Shown here: positions 33,696 through 44,332 of the stretch, in pieces
Position numbering within the stretch: the first letter of the stretch is position 1
Layout of the letters: each line of letters opens with the position of its first letter
Assembly: GCF_023072615.1 (NCBI RefSeq)
Contig: NZ_JAKNRW010000031.1
Location: 1-61,668, forward strand
Length of the DNA: 61,668 nt
Origin: Pseudomonas violetae
GTDB taxonomy: Bacteria > Pseudomonadota > Gammaproteobacteria > Pseudomonadales > Pseudomonadaceae
Direction: 5' to 3'
Notes under the pieces: model-generated
Told to the model about the DNA's origin: nothing
The model's input: only the letters and a program-made list of their open reading frames with translations
Database searches by the model: none
Translations under genes and position numbers: made by a program

Positions 33696-35096
33696 TTACT
33701 CGCCGGAAGCGCTCGGGGCATCGGCTGCGCGTTTGCGCTTGGCGCCACCGCTGCGACGACGTTTGCGCGGGGCGCCGGTGCCTTCATCCTTGCCGCTGAG
33801 GTCGCGGATCATGTCGCGACGCTCGCTGTCGTTGGAATCCTGGTAGTCGGTCCACCATTCACCCAGGCCATCGGTCTGCTCACCGGCGCTTTCGCGCAAT
33901 AGCAGGAAATCGTAACCGGCACGGAATCGCGGGTTGTCCAGCAACAGGTCGGCACGTTTGCCACTGCGACGTGGCAGGCGCTCCTGCATGTCCCAGATTT
34001 CACGGATCGGCATGGTAAAGCGCTTCGGAATGGCGATCCGCTGACACTGTTCGGCGATCAGTTCGTGAGCCGCTTCCTGCATCGCCGGAATCGGTGGCAT
34101 GCCACGCTCTTGCAGGCGTAATACGCGAGCGGGAAGGGCCGGCCACAGCAGCGCGGCAAACAGGAACGCCGGAGTCACCGGCTTGTTCTGCTTGATGCGC
34201 AGATCGGTATTGAGCAGCGCCTCGCTGATCAGTGTGTGGGTGTAGGTCGGGTTGTATTCCAGGGCTTCGGCACTGGCCGGGAACAACGGATCGAACAGTT
34301 GCAGGTCCACCAACATCTCGAAGGTGTCAGCGGCATGGCCGGACAGGAACAGCTTGAGGACTTCTTCGAACAGGCGTGCCGACGGAATTTCTCGCAGCAT
34401 TGGCGCCAGCTCACGAATAGGCGCGGCGCTGTGCTTTTCGATACCGAAATTGAGTTTGGCAGCGAAACGCACGGCTCTGAGCATCCGCACAGGATCTTCC
34501 TGATAGCGTTGCTTAGGGTCGCCAATCAAGCGGATCAGGTGATTGCGAATGTCGTGGACACCGTTGGCGTAATCGAGGATGCGCTCACTGACCGGGTCGT
34601 AATACAGGGCATTGATAGTGAAGTCGCGGCGTTGCGCGTCTTCTTCCAGGGTGCCGTACACGTTGTCACGCAGGATCCGCCCGGATTCGTTACGGGAAGA
34701 TTGATTGCTGTCTTCTTCCTCGTCGTTTTGCGGGTGATTGGCGCGGAAGGTCGCGACTTCGATGATTTCGCGGCCAAAGTGGATATGCACCAGTTTGAAA
34801 CGGCGGCCAATGATCCGCGCATTGCGGAATTCGGCTCGAACCTGTTCTGGCGTGGCGCTGGTGGCGACGTCGAAATCCTTGGGTGTGATGCCGAGCATCA
34901 TGTCCCGCACACAGCCACCCACCAGATAGGCCTGGTAGCCGGCGTTTTGCAGGCGCTCGACGATATTCACCGCATAACGGCTGAATTGGCCCTTTTGCAG
35001 CGAATGTTGGCCGCTGTTGAGCACTTCAGGCGTACTGCGAATGTGTTGCGTATGACGCTTGGGAGAACGGAATGACTGGAACAGCTTCTTCAGCAT
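33696..35096 (-). CDS. pcnB: Poly(A) polymerase I
   Basis: 466 aa from MLKKLFQSFRSPKRHTQHI. Class II nucleotidyltransferase: YLVGGCVRDMMLGITPKDFDVATSATPEQV (GG plus DxD, about 50-80), then RRDFTINALYYDP and the helical body. The Lys/Arg-rich tail (KRRRSGGAKRKRAADA) distinguishes PcnB from CCA-adding enzymes. Adds 3' poly(A) tails that promote RNA decay. It sits just downstream of crcZ and in front of folK-panBC. Confidence 0.94.
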   Translation of the reverse strand: MLKKLFQSFRSPKRHTQHIRSTPEVLNSGQHSLQKGQFSRYAVNIVERLQNAGYQAYLVGGCVRDMMLGITPKDFDVATSATPEQVRAEFRNARIIGRRFKLVHIHFGREIIEVATFRANHPQNDEEEDSNQSSRNESGRILRDNVYGTLEEDAQRRDFTINALYYDPVSERILDYANGVHDIRNHLIRLIGDPKQRYQEDPVRMLRAVRFAAKLNFGIEKHSAAPIRELAPMLREIPSARLFEEVLKLFLSGHAADTFEMLVDLQLFDPLFPASAEALEYNPTYTHTLISEALLNTDLRIKQNKPVTPAFLFAALLWPALPARVLRLQERGMPPIPAMQEAAHELIAEQCQRIAIPKRFTMPIREIWDMQERLPRRSGKRADLLLDNPRFRAGYDFLLLRESAGEQTDGLGEWWTDYQDSNDSERRDMIRDLSGKDEGTGAPRKRRRSGGAKRKRAADAPSASGE

Positions 35097-35203
35097 GGGA
35101 TGCACTGTTTGAAGGAATGTTCGGCCATAACGAAGAATGACCGCATGATGGGCGGGGATTCTAGCATTTAGTCGAGGGATGGTGTAGGACGCAGGCGATA
35201 TGA

Positions 35204-35308
35204 CCTGTAGGAGCGAGCTTGCTCGCGAAGAGTGTGATCGGTAACGCGGTGAGCCAAGGGCCCCATTGGTGCCTGAAGGTTCATCGCGAGCAAGCTCGCT
35301 CCTACAGG
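35204..35308. repeat. Inverted REP pair, CCTGTAGGAGCGAGC class, after crcZ
   Basis: CCTGTAGGAGCGAGCTTGCT plus CGCGA at 35204-35228 and its exact inverse TCGCGAGCAAGCTCGCTCCT plus ACAGG at 35284-35308, 25-bp arms. It lies between crcZ and pcnB. Confidence 0.92.
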
Positions 35309-35324
35309 TAAGGCAAATCGCAGA

Positions 35325-35693
35325 AACCACAAGGGGAGCCGAAGCTCCCCAAGAAGTAGTTGCATGCTCTATTTTTATTATTGGTTTCGGGCTTTTTGTT
35401 TTTGTTAAGTGCCCTCGCCATGAAGTTTTTCCTTCATGACCCTCCCAATCGGGAGCCAAGAGCAAACGGATTGCTTTGGTCGCTGTGCTGCAGTGATCTA
35501 TCGATCCAACCAGTTCAGGCTCTGTCTTAGGACAGTTTTTGTTGTTCTCGGCCTGGTTGCGGGGCAAGCCCCAAATACAACGCCTCTCCAAAAGAATCAG
35601 TTAGCTGCGCCTCTCGCCGTCTTGTTTTTATTGTGCGTGAGTCGATTCGTCTTATTTTTATTGTCTTTTGCATTGCTTGTTATTGTTCTTGTA
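35325..35693 (-). ncRNA. crcZ: CrcZ small RNA, Hfq/Crc antagonist
   Basis: About 370 nt between cbrB and pcnB, the conserved place of crcZ. The minus strand carries six A-rich blocks of AANAANAA type (plus-strand positions 35680-35691, 35651-35664, 35621-35634, 35535-35548, 35392-35408, 35368-35383), e.g. ACAATAAAAATAAGACG, which sequester Hfq-Crc. It begins about 12 nt after a sigma-54 promoter and ends at a terminator hairpin GGGGAGC-TTCG-GCTCCCC (35333-35350). A plus-strand open frame here is a shadow. Ends are approximate. Confidence 0.92.
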
Positions 35694-35703
35694 CCAGACA
35701 TAT

Positions 35704-35720
35704 TGCAGGGTGCGTGCCAA
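35704..35720 (-). promoter_or_regulatory. Sigma-54 promoter of crcZ
   Basis: On the minus strand TTGGCACGCACCCTGCA: exact TGGCACG, GG-N10-GC spacing, TGCA -12 element. CbrB-type activator sites lie about 100-160 bp upstream. Confidence 0.92.
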
Positions 35721-35779
35721 CTTTTGCGAAACCCAGTAAAACAAGGGGTTAGGCTCGCTATCGGGCTTTTATGAGGCCC

Positions 35780-35813
35780 AAAAAAACCGGGGCTTCGTTA
35801 CCGTAAGCCCCGG
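35780..35813 (-). terminator. Terminator after cbrB, upstream of crcZ
   Basis: Minus-strand stem CCGGGGCTT / AAGCCCCGG with loop ACGGTAACG and a seven-U tail. It separates cbrB read-through from crcZ. Confidence 0.88.
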
Positions 35814-35817
35814 CTTC

Positions 35818-35868
35818 TGTTACGTGAAAAACCTCAGGTAACAGTTTTTTCACATATTCACCTGTTAC
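35818..35868. promoter_or_regulatory. CbrB upstream activating sites for crcZ
   Basis: TGTTAC (35818-35823), 14 nt, GTAACA (35838-35843) is a full inverted CbrB site; another TGTTAC is at 35863-35868. This matches the published TGTTAC-N12-14-GTAACA consensus as I recall it. The sites lie in the cbrB 3' untranslated region. Confidence 0.85.
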
Positions 35869-35890
35869 CCGCACATCCGACAGGTGATAT

Positions 35891-37330
<1,440 letters not shown>

Positions 37331-37352
37331 TGATTCGATACTCTCGACGGTC

Positions 37353-40301
37353 TCAGTTCACAGCGGACGTCGCTTCGACATGACGCGGCAAGGTCACCCT
37401 GATACGGGTGCCGCGCTGGCTTTGAACATCAGCCGGGCTGTCGATGGTGATTTGTCCATAATGCTCTTCAACGATGGAATAGACCAGTGCAAGGCCCAGA
37501 CCGGTGCCTTCGCCAGGGTCCTTGGTGGTGAAGAAGGGTTCGAACAATCGGTCCATGATGTTCTTCGGAATACCGCTGCCTTCGTCTTCAACGATCAGGT
37601 CGACCGTGTGTTCGCTGGCTTCGCTTTTGACCCGCACGGCACTGCCGGGAGGCGAGGCATCACGGGCGTTTGAGAGCAGGTTGATCAAAACTTGAGCAAG
37701 GCGCTGTGGATCCCCCTCGACCCAGTGATCGGGGTCGCACAGGTTGTAGAACTGCACCTCGAAATTGCGCCGGTTCAGGGCCAGTAACCCGATCGCATCC
37801 TGGGCCACCTCGGCCAGACAGACGGGCTCGTCGCTATGCTGATGGCTACCCGCATGAGCGAAGCTCATCAGAGACTGGACGATGCGCGATACACGCTTGG
37901 TCTGTTCGAGAATCTGCCCGCTGATTTCCTTCAGCTCGCCATCGTCTTCGCGTTCCTCGCGCAGGTTCTGCGCCAGGCAGGCGATGCCGGTGATCGGATT
38001 GCCGATTTCATGGGCGACGCCGGCCGCCAGGCGACCAATGCTAGCCAGACGCTCGGAGTGCACCAGCTTGTCTTCAAGCATCTGGGTTTCGGTCAAGTCT
38101 TCCACCAGCAACACCAGGCCGCTGTTACCCGGTGCCAGCGGTTCGTCGATAGCCGCCTTGTGCAGGTTCAGCCAGCGAGTCTGGCCATCCAGGGCCAGGT
38201 GTTGCTTGTGCAGGTGCTCGTCCGGAAGGTTGATGAAACCTTGAAGCAGTTCTTTCCATGGATTGGCGATGGTGCTCAGGCGCGAACCGACCACGCGCTG
38301 CGCGGCAATCCCGGTCAATTCCTCCATGGCTTTGTTCCACATGAGGATTTCCTGGTCCTTGGCCAGGGAGCAGACCCCCATGGGCAATTCCTGCAGGGTC
38401 TGGCGGTGGTAGCGGCGTAGTGCATCGAGTTCCGCAGCCAGCCCGGTGAGCCGTGAGTGGTAATCCTCGAGGCGGCTTTCGATGAAGTGGATATCCTCGG
38501 TGACGTAGTTTTCGCCGCCAGCCTTGTAAGGCAGAAAAGTCTCAACCATGTCCTGGGCCACGCTCGGTCCCATCAGGCCGGAAAGATTCGCTTCGATGCG
38601 GTCACGCAGGCGCCGCAGCGCATAGGGACGGCGCTCGTCGAATGGCAGGTACAGATCGCGCAGCGCTTGCTCGACTTCCTTTTGCGCGGCCTTGGCGCCC
38701 AGCGGCTTGGCCAGCTGCGTGGCGAATTCCTGGGGCGAGGCGGCGTGCAATTCGCGCCGCTGGGGCCGCCGCACGTTATCTACGGCGCAGGCTTCAGCGG
38801 CGCTGGTTTCTTCCGCACTGGCGTTAGTGAACAATGAAATCAGGGTGAACATCAGCACGTTGGCCGCCAGCGACGCGATGGCCGCCATGTGCCAACTGGT
38901 GTCATCCAGCACATAGATCATGTTCAGCAGCGGAATGTAGAAGCCCTGCAGATTGCCGACCAGAGGTAGCAGCATGGTCACCAGCCACACCAGTATTCCC
39001 GCGAGCAGGCCGGCAATGAAGCCGCGGCGATTGGCGGTCGGCCAGTACAGGACCGACAACACCCCCGGCAGGAATTGCAAGGTGGCGACAAAGGCGACGA
39101 TGCCGAGATTGGCCAGGTCCTGCTCCGCCCCCAAGGACAGGTAGAAGCCGTAGCCGGCCATGATGATCGCAACGATCAGGGCCCGGCGAGTCCACTTCAG
39201 CCAGCGATAGATATTGCCTTCGGCCGGCGGCTGGTAGAGCGGCAGCACCAAGTGGTTCAGGGCCATCCCGGACAATGCCAGGGTCGTGACGATGATCAGG
39301 CCGCTGGCCGCAGACAGGCCGCCGATATAAGCCAAGAGCGCCAGCGCCTTACTGTTGGCGGCAATGCCGATGCCCAGCGTGAAGTATTCCGGGTTGGTGG
39401 TGGCGCCGAGTTTCAGCCCGGCCCAGAGAATCAGCGGAACCGCCAGGCTCATCAGCAGCAGGAACAGCGGCAGGCCCCAGCTGGCACTGACCAGCGAGCG
39501 TGGGTTGAGGTTTTCGGTAAAGGTCATGTGGTACATGTGCGGCATCACGATCGCCGAGGCGAAGAACACCAGCAGCAAGGTGCGCCACGGACCCTCCTGA
39601 AGCGGGGTATGCAGGGCGGCAAGGGCGGTCTGGTTTTGCAGCAGCCACAGCTCAAGTTGCTGCGGGCCGTCGAATACGCCATACAGCGCATACAGACCCA
39701 CTCCGCCGATCGCGATCAGCTTGATCACCGACTCGAAGGCAATGGCGAACACCAGCCCTTCATGTTTTTCGCGGGTGGCGATGTGACGGGAGCCGAAAAA
39801 AATCGTGAACAGGGTGATCAGAGCGCAGAAACTCAAGGCCACGCGATGCTGCACCGGCTCGCGGGTGAGTATGCCGATGGAGTCTGCCACCGCCTGGATC
39901 TGCAATGCCAGCAGCGGCAGTACGCCAATCAGCATGAAGATAGTGGTCAGTGCGCCGGCCCAAGTGCTGCGAAAGCGAAACGCGAACAGGTCGGCCAGCG
40001 ACGACAGTTGATAGGTGCGAGTGATTTTCAGGATCGGATAGAGCAGTACTGGCGCAAGCAGGAATGCTCCGGAAACCCCAAGATAGCTGGAGAGGAATCC
40101 ATAGCCGTACTGATAGGCCAGGCCCACTGTGCCGTAAAACGCCCAGGCGCTGGCATAGACCCCCAGGGACAGGGTGTAGGTCAGTGGGTGGCGAATGATC
40201 GCCCGGGGAATCATGCCCCGTTCGCTGATCCAGGCTACGCCGAACAGCACCGCAAGGTACGCGGCGCTGATCAGGATCATCTGGGTCAGGCTAAAGCTCA
40301 T
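37353..40301 (-). CDS. cbrA: Sensor histidine kinase CbrA with SLC5-type transporter domain
   Basis: 982 aa from MSFSLTQMILISAAYLAVLFG. N-terminal half: sodium/solute symporter-like (SLC5) domain of about 13 helices (1-500), then STAC/PAS-like linkers, the H-box VAHEIGNPITGIACLAQNLREE, and the HATPase with N-box INLLSNARDA and DEGSGIPKNIMDRLFEPFFTTK, GTGLGLAL. CbrA senses the carbon:nitrogen state and can bind/transport histidine in P. putida. An in-frame ATG two codons upstream is possible. Overlaps the small gene upstream by 11 nt. Confidence 0.94.
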   Translation of the reverse strand: MSFSLTQMILISAAYLAVLFGVAWISERGMIPRAIIRHPLTYTLSLGVYASAWAFYGTVGLAYQYGYGFLSSYLGVSGAFLLAPVLLYPILKITRTYQLSSLADLFAFRFRSTWAGALTTIFMLIGVLPLLALQIQAVADSIGILTREPVQHRVALSFCALITLFTIFFGSRHIATREKHEGLVFAIAFESVIKLIAIGGVGLYALYGVFDGPQQLELWLLQNQTALAALHTPLQEGPWRTLLLVFFASAIVMPHMYHMTFTENLNPRSLVSASWGLPLFLLLMSLAVPLILWAGLKLGATTNPEYFTLGIGIAANSKALALLAYIGGLSAASGLIIVTTLALSGMALNHLVLPLYQPPAEGNIYRWLKWTRRALIVAIIMAGYGFYLSLGAEQDLANLGIVAFVATLQFLPGVLSVLYWPTANRRGFIAGLLAGILVWLVTMLLPLVGNLQGFYIPLLNMIYVLDDTSWHMAAIASLAANVLMFTLISLFTNASAEETSAAEACAVDNVRRPQRRELHAASPQEFATQLAKPLGAKAAQKEVEQALRDLYLPFDERRPYALRRLRDRIEANLSGLMGPSVAQDMVETFLPYKAGGENYVTEDIHFIESRLEDYHSRLTGLAAELDALRRYHRQTLQELPMGVCSLAKDQEILMWNKAMEELTGIAAQRVVGSRLSTIANPWKELLQGFINLPDEHLHKQHLALDGQTRWLNLHKAAIDEPLAPGNSGLVLLVEDLTETQMLEDKLVHSERLASIGRLAAGVAHEIGNPITGIACLAQNLREEREDDGELKEISGQILEQTKRVSRIVQSLMSFAHAGSHQHSDEPVCLAEVAQDAIGLLALNRRNFEVQFYNLCDPDHWVEGDPQRLAQVLINLLSNARDASPPGSAVRVKSEASEHTVDLIVEDEGSGIPKNIMDRLFEPFFTTKDPGEGTGLGLALVYSIVEEHYGQITIDSPADVQSQRGTRIRVTLPRHVEATSAVN

Positions 40302-40467
40302 CGGCATCTTTTTGGCTCTGCAGGATGAAGGTCACGACGATCAGTATCAGCCAGAGCAGATAAGGGCGATACCAGGCGCCAGTGGCGTCGATCCACCAGT
40401 CCATGATGGCCGGGGAAAACAGGTAAATCCCCACTACCAGAAGCAGGACCAAGCGATAGATGTACAT
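40291..40467 (-). CDS. cbrX: Small membrane protein upstream of cbrA (CbrX-like)
   Basis: 58 aa: MYIYRLVLLLVVGIYLFSPA then IMDWWIDATGAWYRP and YLLWLILIVVTFILQSQKDADEL, two membrane helices joined by a Trp-rich loop. ATG preceded by AGAGAGG. Its 3' end overlaps the cbrA start, so cbrA translation is probably coupled. I recall a conserved small gene cbrX at this position in P. putida; the same identity here is inferred. Role may be translational or as a CbrA partner. Confidence 0.8.
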   Translation of the reverse strand: MYIYRLVLLLVVGIYLFSPAIMDWWIDATGAWYRPYLLWLILIVVTFILQSQKDADEL

Positions 40468-40544
40468 CCCGGCCTCTCTTTTTTATGCGCGTGCCCGAAA
40501 ACGTGCGGCGATGGTAACGGATGGCGGCGCGACTGCAAGTGCCA

Positions 40545-41441
40545 TCACTGCAGTTGTGCCTCGGGCAGGTGCAGTTTGCGCGGGATCTCCAGCGCATCCC
40601 AGTGGGTGATGCCCCAGTCCAGTACCTCCCGCGGGGAGGCGTACGCCAGTTCTGGACCGGGACTTTGCCCAAGTGCCCGTAGCGCCCGCAGGAGCAATGG
40701 CGTTGCCTGATCTTCAGTCAGCGGCGGCGAGCGATAGGATTTGCCAAGCTTGTGGCCATCGGGCTGGGTGATCAGCGGGATGTGCAGGTAGCGTGGTTGC
40801 GACAGGCCGAGCAATTCCTGCAGGTAGAGTTGACGCGGCGTGGAGTCGAGGAGGTCCGCTCCTCGCACGATATCCGTGATGCCCTGCCAGGCGTCATCCA
40901 GGACCACCGCCAGTTGGTAGGCGTAAAGCCCGTCGCGGCGACGGATCACGAAGTCGCCGACCTCGCGGCCCAGGTGCTGGCGATATTCGCCCTGTACGCG
41001 GTCGATGAAATGGTATTCCAACTCGGGGGCGCGCAAGCGAATCGCTGCATCGTCGGTGCCATGCCCGGCATTGCGGCACAGACCCGGATATATTCCGTGA
41101 TACGGCTCGAGTTGTTTGCGCGAACAGGTGCAGGCGTAGGCCAGGCCGTGGTTGAACAGGCGACTGATAATCTCTACATAGGCATCCTGACGGTCACTCT
41201 GGCGCACCACCGCACCATCCCATTCAAAACCGTAGCCTTCCAGAGCTTTTAGGATGGCAGCCTGGGCGCCTGGTTCTTCCCGGGGCGGGTCCAGGTCTTC
41301 CATACGCATCAGCCAGCGCCCGCCCACCGAGCGCGCGTCGAGGTACGAGGCCAATGCAGCGACCAGCGAACCGAAGTGCAGGTGACCACTGGGCGTGGGG
41401 GCGAAGCGGCCGATGTAGGTGGGAGAGGCGATGGCAGTCAT
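40545..41441 (-). CDS. gluQ: Glutamyl-Q tRNA(Asp) synthetase
   Basis: 298 aa. Class I synthetase catalytic half only: HIGH-type motif SGHLHFGSL (18-26), MEDLDPPRE, zinc site CTCSRK...YPGLC (four ligands, about 101-119), and KMSKS-type KLGKS. Lacks the anticodon-binding domain of GltX. It glutamylates queuosine at position 34 of tRNA-Asp. Downstream of dksA, the usual arrangement. Confidence 0.93.
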   Translation of the reverse strand: MTAIASPTYIGRFAPTPSGHLHFGSLVAALASYLDARSVGGRWLMRMEDLDPPREEPGAQAAILKALEGYGFEWDGAVVRQSDRQDAYVEIISRLFNHGLAYACTCSRKQLEPYHGIYPGLCRNAGHGTDDAAIRLRAPELEYHFIDRVQGEYRQHLGREVGDFVIRRRDGLYAYQLAVVLDDAWQGITDIVRGADLLDSTPRQLYLQELLGLSQPRYLHIPLITQPDGHKLGKSYRSPPLTEDQATPLLLRALRALGQSPGPELAYASPREVLDWGITHWDALEIPRKLHLPEAQLQ

Positions 41442-41478
41442 GGGGTAATGTTACATTTTCCTGGCTGGCGCCAAACAA

Positions 41479-41581
41479 CCTGTAGGAGCGAACTCGCTCG
41501 CGAAGGTCGTCAACGATAACGCTGCAAGCCTGATACCCTGCGGCGTTCTCAGGTTCATCGCGAGCAAGCTCGCTCCTACAG
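41479..41581. repeat. Inverted REP pair between gluQ and dksA
   Basis: CCTGTAGGAGCGAACTCGCT plus CGCGAAGG on the left and TCGCGAGCAAGCTCGCTCCT plus ACAG on the right; same class as the pair at 35204, with small mismatches. Confidence 0.9.
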
Positions 41582-41627
41582 TGATGGCGATTTTATAAAC
41601 GCATCAGGTAACGCAAATATCAGAAAC

Positions 41628-41655
41628 AAAAAACGGAGCGTTCGCACGCTCCGTT
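41628..41655 (-). terminator. Terminator of dksA
   Basis: Perfect 10-bp stem AACGGAGCGT / ACGCTCCGTT with loop TCGC; a U run follows on the minus strand. Confidence 0.9.
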
Positions 41656-41673
41656 CTTTCATCCAGGTCGCAA

Positions 41674-42114
41674 TTACTTGCCGACTTGTTTTTCCTTGAT
41701 TTCCGCCAAGGTCTTGCAGTCAACGCACATGTCGGCGGTAGGGCGGGCCTCCAGTCGCTTGACGCCAATTTCGACGCCACAGGACTCGCACCAGCCATAT
41801 TCTTCGTCTTCGATCAATTGCAGGGTCTTGTCGATCTTCTTGATCAACTTGCGCTCGCGATCGCGGGCACGCAACTCGAGGCTGAATTCTTCTTCCTGGC
41901 TGGCACGATCTGCCGGATCGGGGAAATTGGCCGCTTCGTCTTTCATGTGATCAACCGTACGGTCGACTTCCTGCATCAAGTCCTGTTTCCACTTGTTCAG
42001 GATCTTGGTGAAGTGGGCGCGCATGGGCTTGCCCATGTATTCCTCGCCCTTAACGGGTACGTAGGGTTCGAAGCCGCTGATCGACTGATTTTGCTGCTTT
42101 GCTTGGGTGGGCAT
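41674..42114 (-). CDS. dksA: RNA polymerase-binding factor DksA
   Basis: 146 aa. Coiled-coil (about 30-105) with tip residues Asp66 and Asp69 in FPDPADRASQEEEF, and a C-terminal four-Cys zinc finger (Cys109, Cys112, Cys130, Cys133). Inserts into the RNAP secondary channel and, with ppGpp, represses stable RNA promoters such as those at 6728 and 61456. Some pseudomonads have a second Cys-less paralogue, not this one. Confidence 0.96.
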   Translation of the reverse strand: MPTQAKQQNQSISGFEPYVPVKGEEYMGKPMRAHFTKILNKWKQDLMQEVDRTVDHMKDEAANFPDPADRASQEEEFSLELRARDRERKLIKKIDKTLQLIEDEEYGWCESCGVEIGVKRLEARPTADMCVDCKTLAEIKEKQVGK

Positions 42115-42446
42115 GAAATGGACCGCCTCTACTCTTGTAATCCATTGCGCAGGATTGCTCCATCACCGACACCTGCCGGCCCTGCGGCTGCAAGCGGGCG
42201 AACTTACCAGATCAAATCGGACCGCGCTACTCCCGGATGTCGAGGTAGTGGCTCAATGGGCTTGCAAATGATTACAAAGCCTTGTCTGGTGGTGCTGGAG
42301 ACCTGATCAAATATTGATTTTAGTCAAACCTGGGACACACGCCTGAGTCGTTTGAGACCAGAGTTGTAACGCTCTGACCGCTTTAGATTCTCGCTCGTTC
42401 CTGCGCTTGGGTAGAATCAGTTTTTTTCCCTGTTGAAGGAAGGCCG
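42115..42446. other. Divergent intergenic region dksA / aminotransferase
   Basis: 332 bp that must hold both promoters. I see the ribosome binding site of the aminotransferase (GAAGGAAGG near 42436), no RNA gene and no clear terminator. Confidence 0.6.
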
Positions 42447-43619
42447 ATGGCTCAGTCCTACAGTGCCCGCAGTCGCGCGATCGAACCGTTCCACGTCATG
42501 GCTCTGTTGGCGCGCGCCAATGAATTGCAGGCCGCAGGCCACGACGTGATCCACCTGGAAATCGGCGAACCGGACTTTACCACCGCCGAGCCGATCATCC
42601 AGGCTGGCCAGGCCGCACTGACTGCGGGCAAGACCCGCTACACCGCCGCGCGGGGTATTCCTGAGCTGCGCGAGGCTATTTCGGGCTTCTATCAGCAACG
42701 TTACGGGCTAGACATCGATCCTCGGCGAATCCTGATCACCCCAGGTGGCTCCGGAGCACTGTTGCTAGCCAGCGCTTTGCTGGTGGATCCAGGCAAGCAC
42801 TGGCTGCTGGCGGACCCGGGTTATCCGTGCAACCGGCATTTCCTGCGCCTGGTGGAAGGTGCCGCCCAGTTGGTGCCGGTCGGCCCGGAAGTGCGTTACC
42901 AATTGACCCCCGATCTGGTGGCGCGGCATTGGGATCACGACAGCGTCGGCGCGCTGGTGGCGTCGCCCGCCAATCCGACCGGGACCATCCTGACCCGCGA
43001 CGAACTGGCGGGCCTGTCCAATGCGATCAAGGCTCGACACGGCCATCTGGTGGTGGACGAGATCTACCATGGCCTGACCTACGGAACCGACGCCGCCAGT
43101 GTGCTTGAAGTGGACGACGATGCTTTTGTGCTGAATAGTTTTTCGAAGTATTTCGGCATGACCGGCTGGCGCCTCGGTTGGCTGGTGGCGCCCGAAGCTG
43201 CAGTCAGCGAGCTGGAAAAACTCGCGCAAAACCTCTACATCAGTGCGCCAAGCATGGCTCAGTACGCGGCCCTGGCGTGTTTTGAACCGGCCACCATCAA
43301 CATTCTCGAAGAGCGTCGGGCCGAATTCGGCCGCCGCCGCGATTTCCTGCTGCCAGCCTTGCGGGAATTGGGTTTTGGCATCGCCGTAGAACCGGAGGGC
43401 GCCTTCTACTTGTATGCTGATATCAGCAAGTTCGGCGGTGATGCCTTCGCGTTCTGCCAGCATTTTCTGGAAACCGAGCATGTGGCGATTACTCCGGGGC
43501 TCGATTTCGGGCGTTACCAGGCCGGCCATCACGTTCGTTTCGCCTATACGCAGAATCTGCCGCGCCTGCAGGAAGCGGTCGAACGAATTGCCCGTGGTCT
43601 GCGGAGCTGGCAAGGCTGA
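42447..43619 (+). CDS. PLP-dependent aminotransferase, fold type I
   Basis: 390 aa. Class I/II aminotransferase: EIGEPDFTTAEPI, TPGGSGALLLA, SPANPTGTIL, VVDEIYHGLTYG, and Schiff-base Lys in NSFSKYFGMTGWRLGW (about residue 233). A terminal substrate Arg (VRFAYTQN region) is present. Likely uses aspartate or aromatic/branched substrates; specificity is not visible. Its TGA overlaps the sfsA ATG. Confidence 0.9.
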   Translation: MAQSYSARSRAIEPFHVMALLARANELQAAGHDVIHLEIGEPDFTTAEPIIQAGQAALTAGKTRYTAARGIPELREAISGFYQQRYGLDIDPRRILITPGGSGALLLASALLVDPGKHWLLADPGYPCNRHFLRLVEGAAQLVPVGPEVRYQLTPDLVARHWDHDSVGALVASPANPTGTILTRDELAGLSNAIKARHGHLVVDEIYHGLTYGTDAASVLEVDDDAFVLNSFSKYFGMTGWRLGWLVAPEAAVSELEKLAQNLYISAPSMAQYAALACFEPATINILEERRAEFGRRRDFLLPALRELGFGIAVEPEGAFYLYADISKFGGDAFAFCQHFLETEHVAITPGLDFGRYQAGHHVRFAYTQNLPRLQEAVERIARGLRSWQG

Positions 43620-44332
43620 TGCGCTTTCATCCTCCACTTGAAGAAGGCCGCCTGATCCGTCGCTACAAGCGTTTTCTTGCCGATATCGAGACCGTCAATG
43701 GCGAGTTGCTCACCATTCATTGCCCCAATACCGGCTCGATGCTCAACTGTCAGGTCGAGGGTGGGCAGGTGTGGTTCAGTCGCTCCAATGATCCGAAGCG
43801 CAAGTTGCCCGGCACTTGGGAGATTGGCGAGACGCCTCAGGGGCGGTTGTTCTGCGTGAATACCGGGCGGGCCAACGGTCTGATCGAGGAAGCGCTGCGA
43901 GCAGGGGTCATCACCGAGCTGAACGGTTTCACCGAGCTCAGGCGTGAAGTGGCTTACGGTCAGGAAAGCAGTCGCATTGATTTTCGCCTGGAATTCCCTG
44001 GTGGGCCGGCCTACGTCGAAGTCAAAAGTGTCACGTTGGGTTTCGATGGCTCATCGGTGGCGGCGTTTCCCGACGCGGTCACTCAGCGCGGGGCCAAGCA
44101 CCTGCGCGAATTGGCCCACTTGGCGCGGGACGGGATTCGGGCAGTGCAGCTGTACTGCGTGAACCTGGCCGGTATCGAGGCGGTGCGCCCAGCCCATGAA
44201 ATCGATTCAGCCTATGCCGATGCGCTGCGTGAAGCGGTGGCCTGCGGGGTGGAAGTGCTGGCGTACGGCGTGCGCTTGAATCAGGAAGAGATGCTGGTCG
44301 ATCGTCGTTTGGATGTGCTGCTTCACGGCTAA
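43619..44332 (+). CDS. sfsA: SfsA family nuclease/DNA-binding protein
   Basis: 237 aa. Typical MRFHPPLEEGRLIRRYKRFLADIE (OB-like) and the PD-(D/E)XK-like SSRIDFRLE...AYVEVKSVTL (Asp, Glu-X-Lys). Originally a sugar fermentation stimulation factor in E. coli; structurally a nuclease-like fold of unclear role. Start overlaps the upstream stop (TGATG). Confidence 0.92.
   Translation: MRFHPPLEEGRLIRRYKRFLADIETVNGELLTIHCPNTGSMLNCQVEGGQVWFSRSNDPKRKLPGTWEIGETPQGRLFCVNTGRANGLIEEALRAGVITELNGFTELRREVAYGQESSRIDFRLEFPGGPAYVEVKSVTLGFDGSSVAAFPDAVTQRGAKHLRELAHLARDGIRAVQLYCVNLAGIEAVRPAHEIDSAYADALREAVACGVEVLAYGVRLNQEEMLVDRRLDVLLHG

Noticed and set aside
35436..35774. Plus-strand frame of 112 codons ending in a hydrophobic stretch
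   Set aside because: It overlaps CrcZ; its Leu/Phe-rich look comes from the complement of the A-rich Hfq/Crc motifs.
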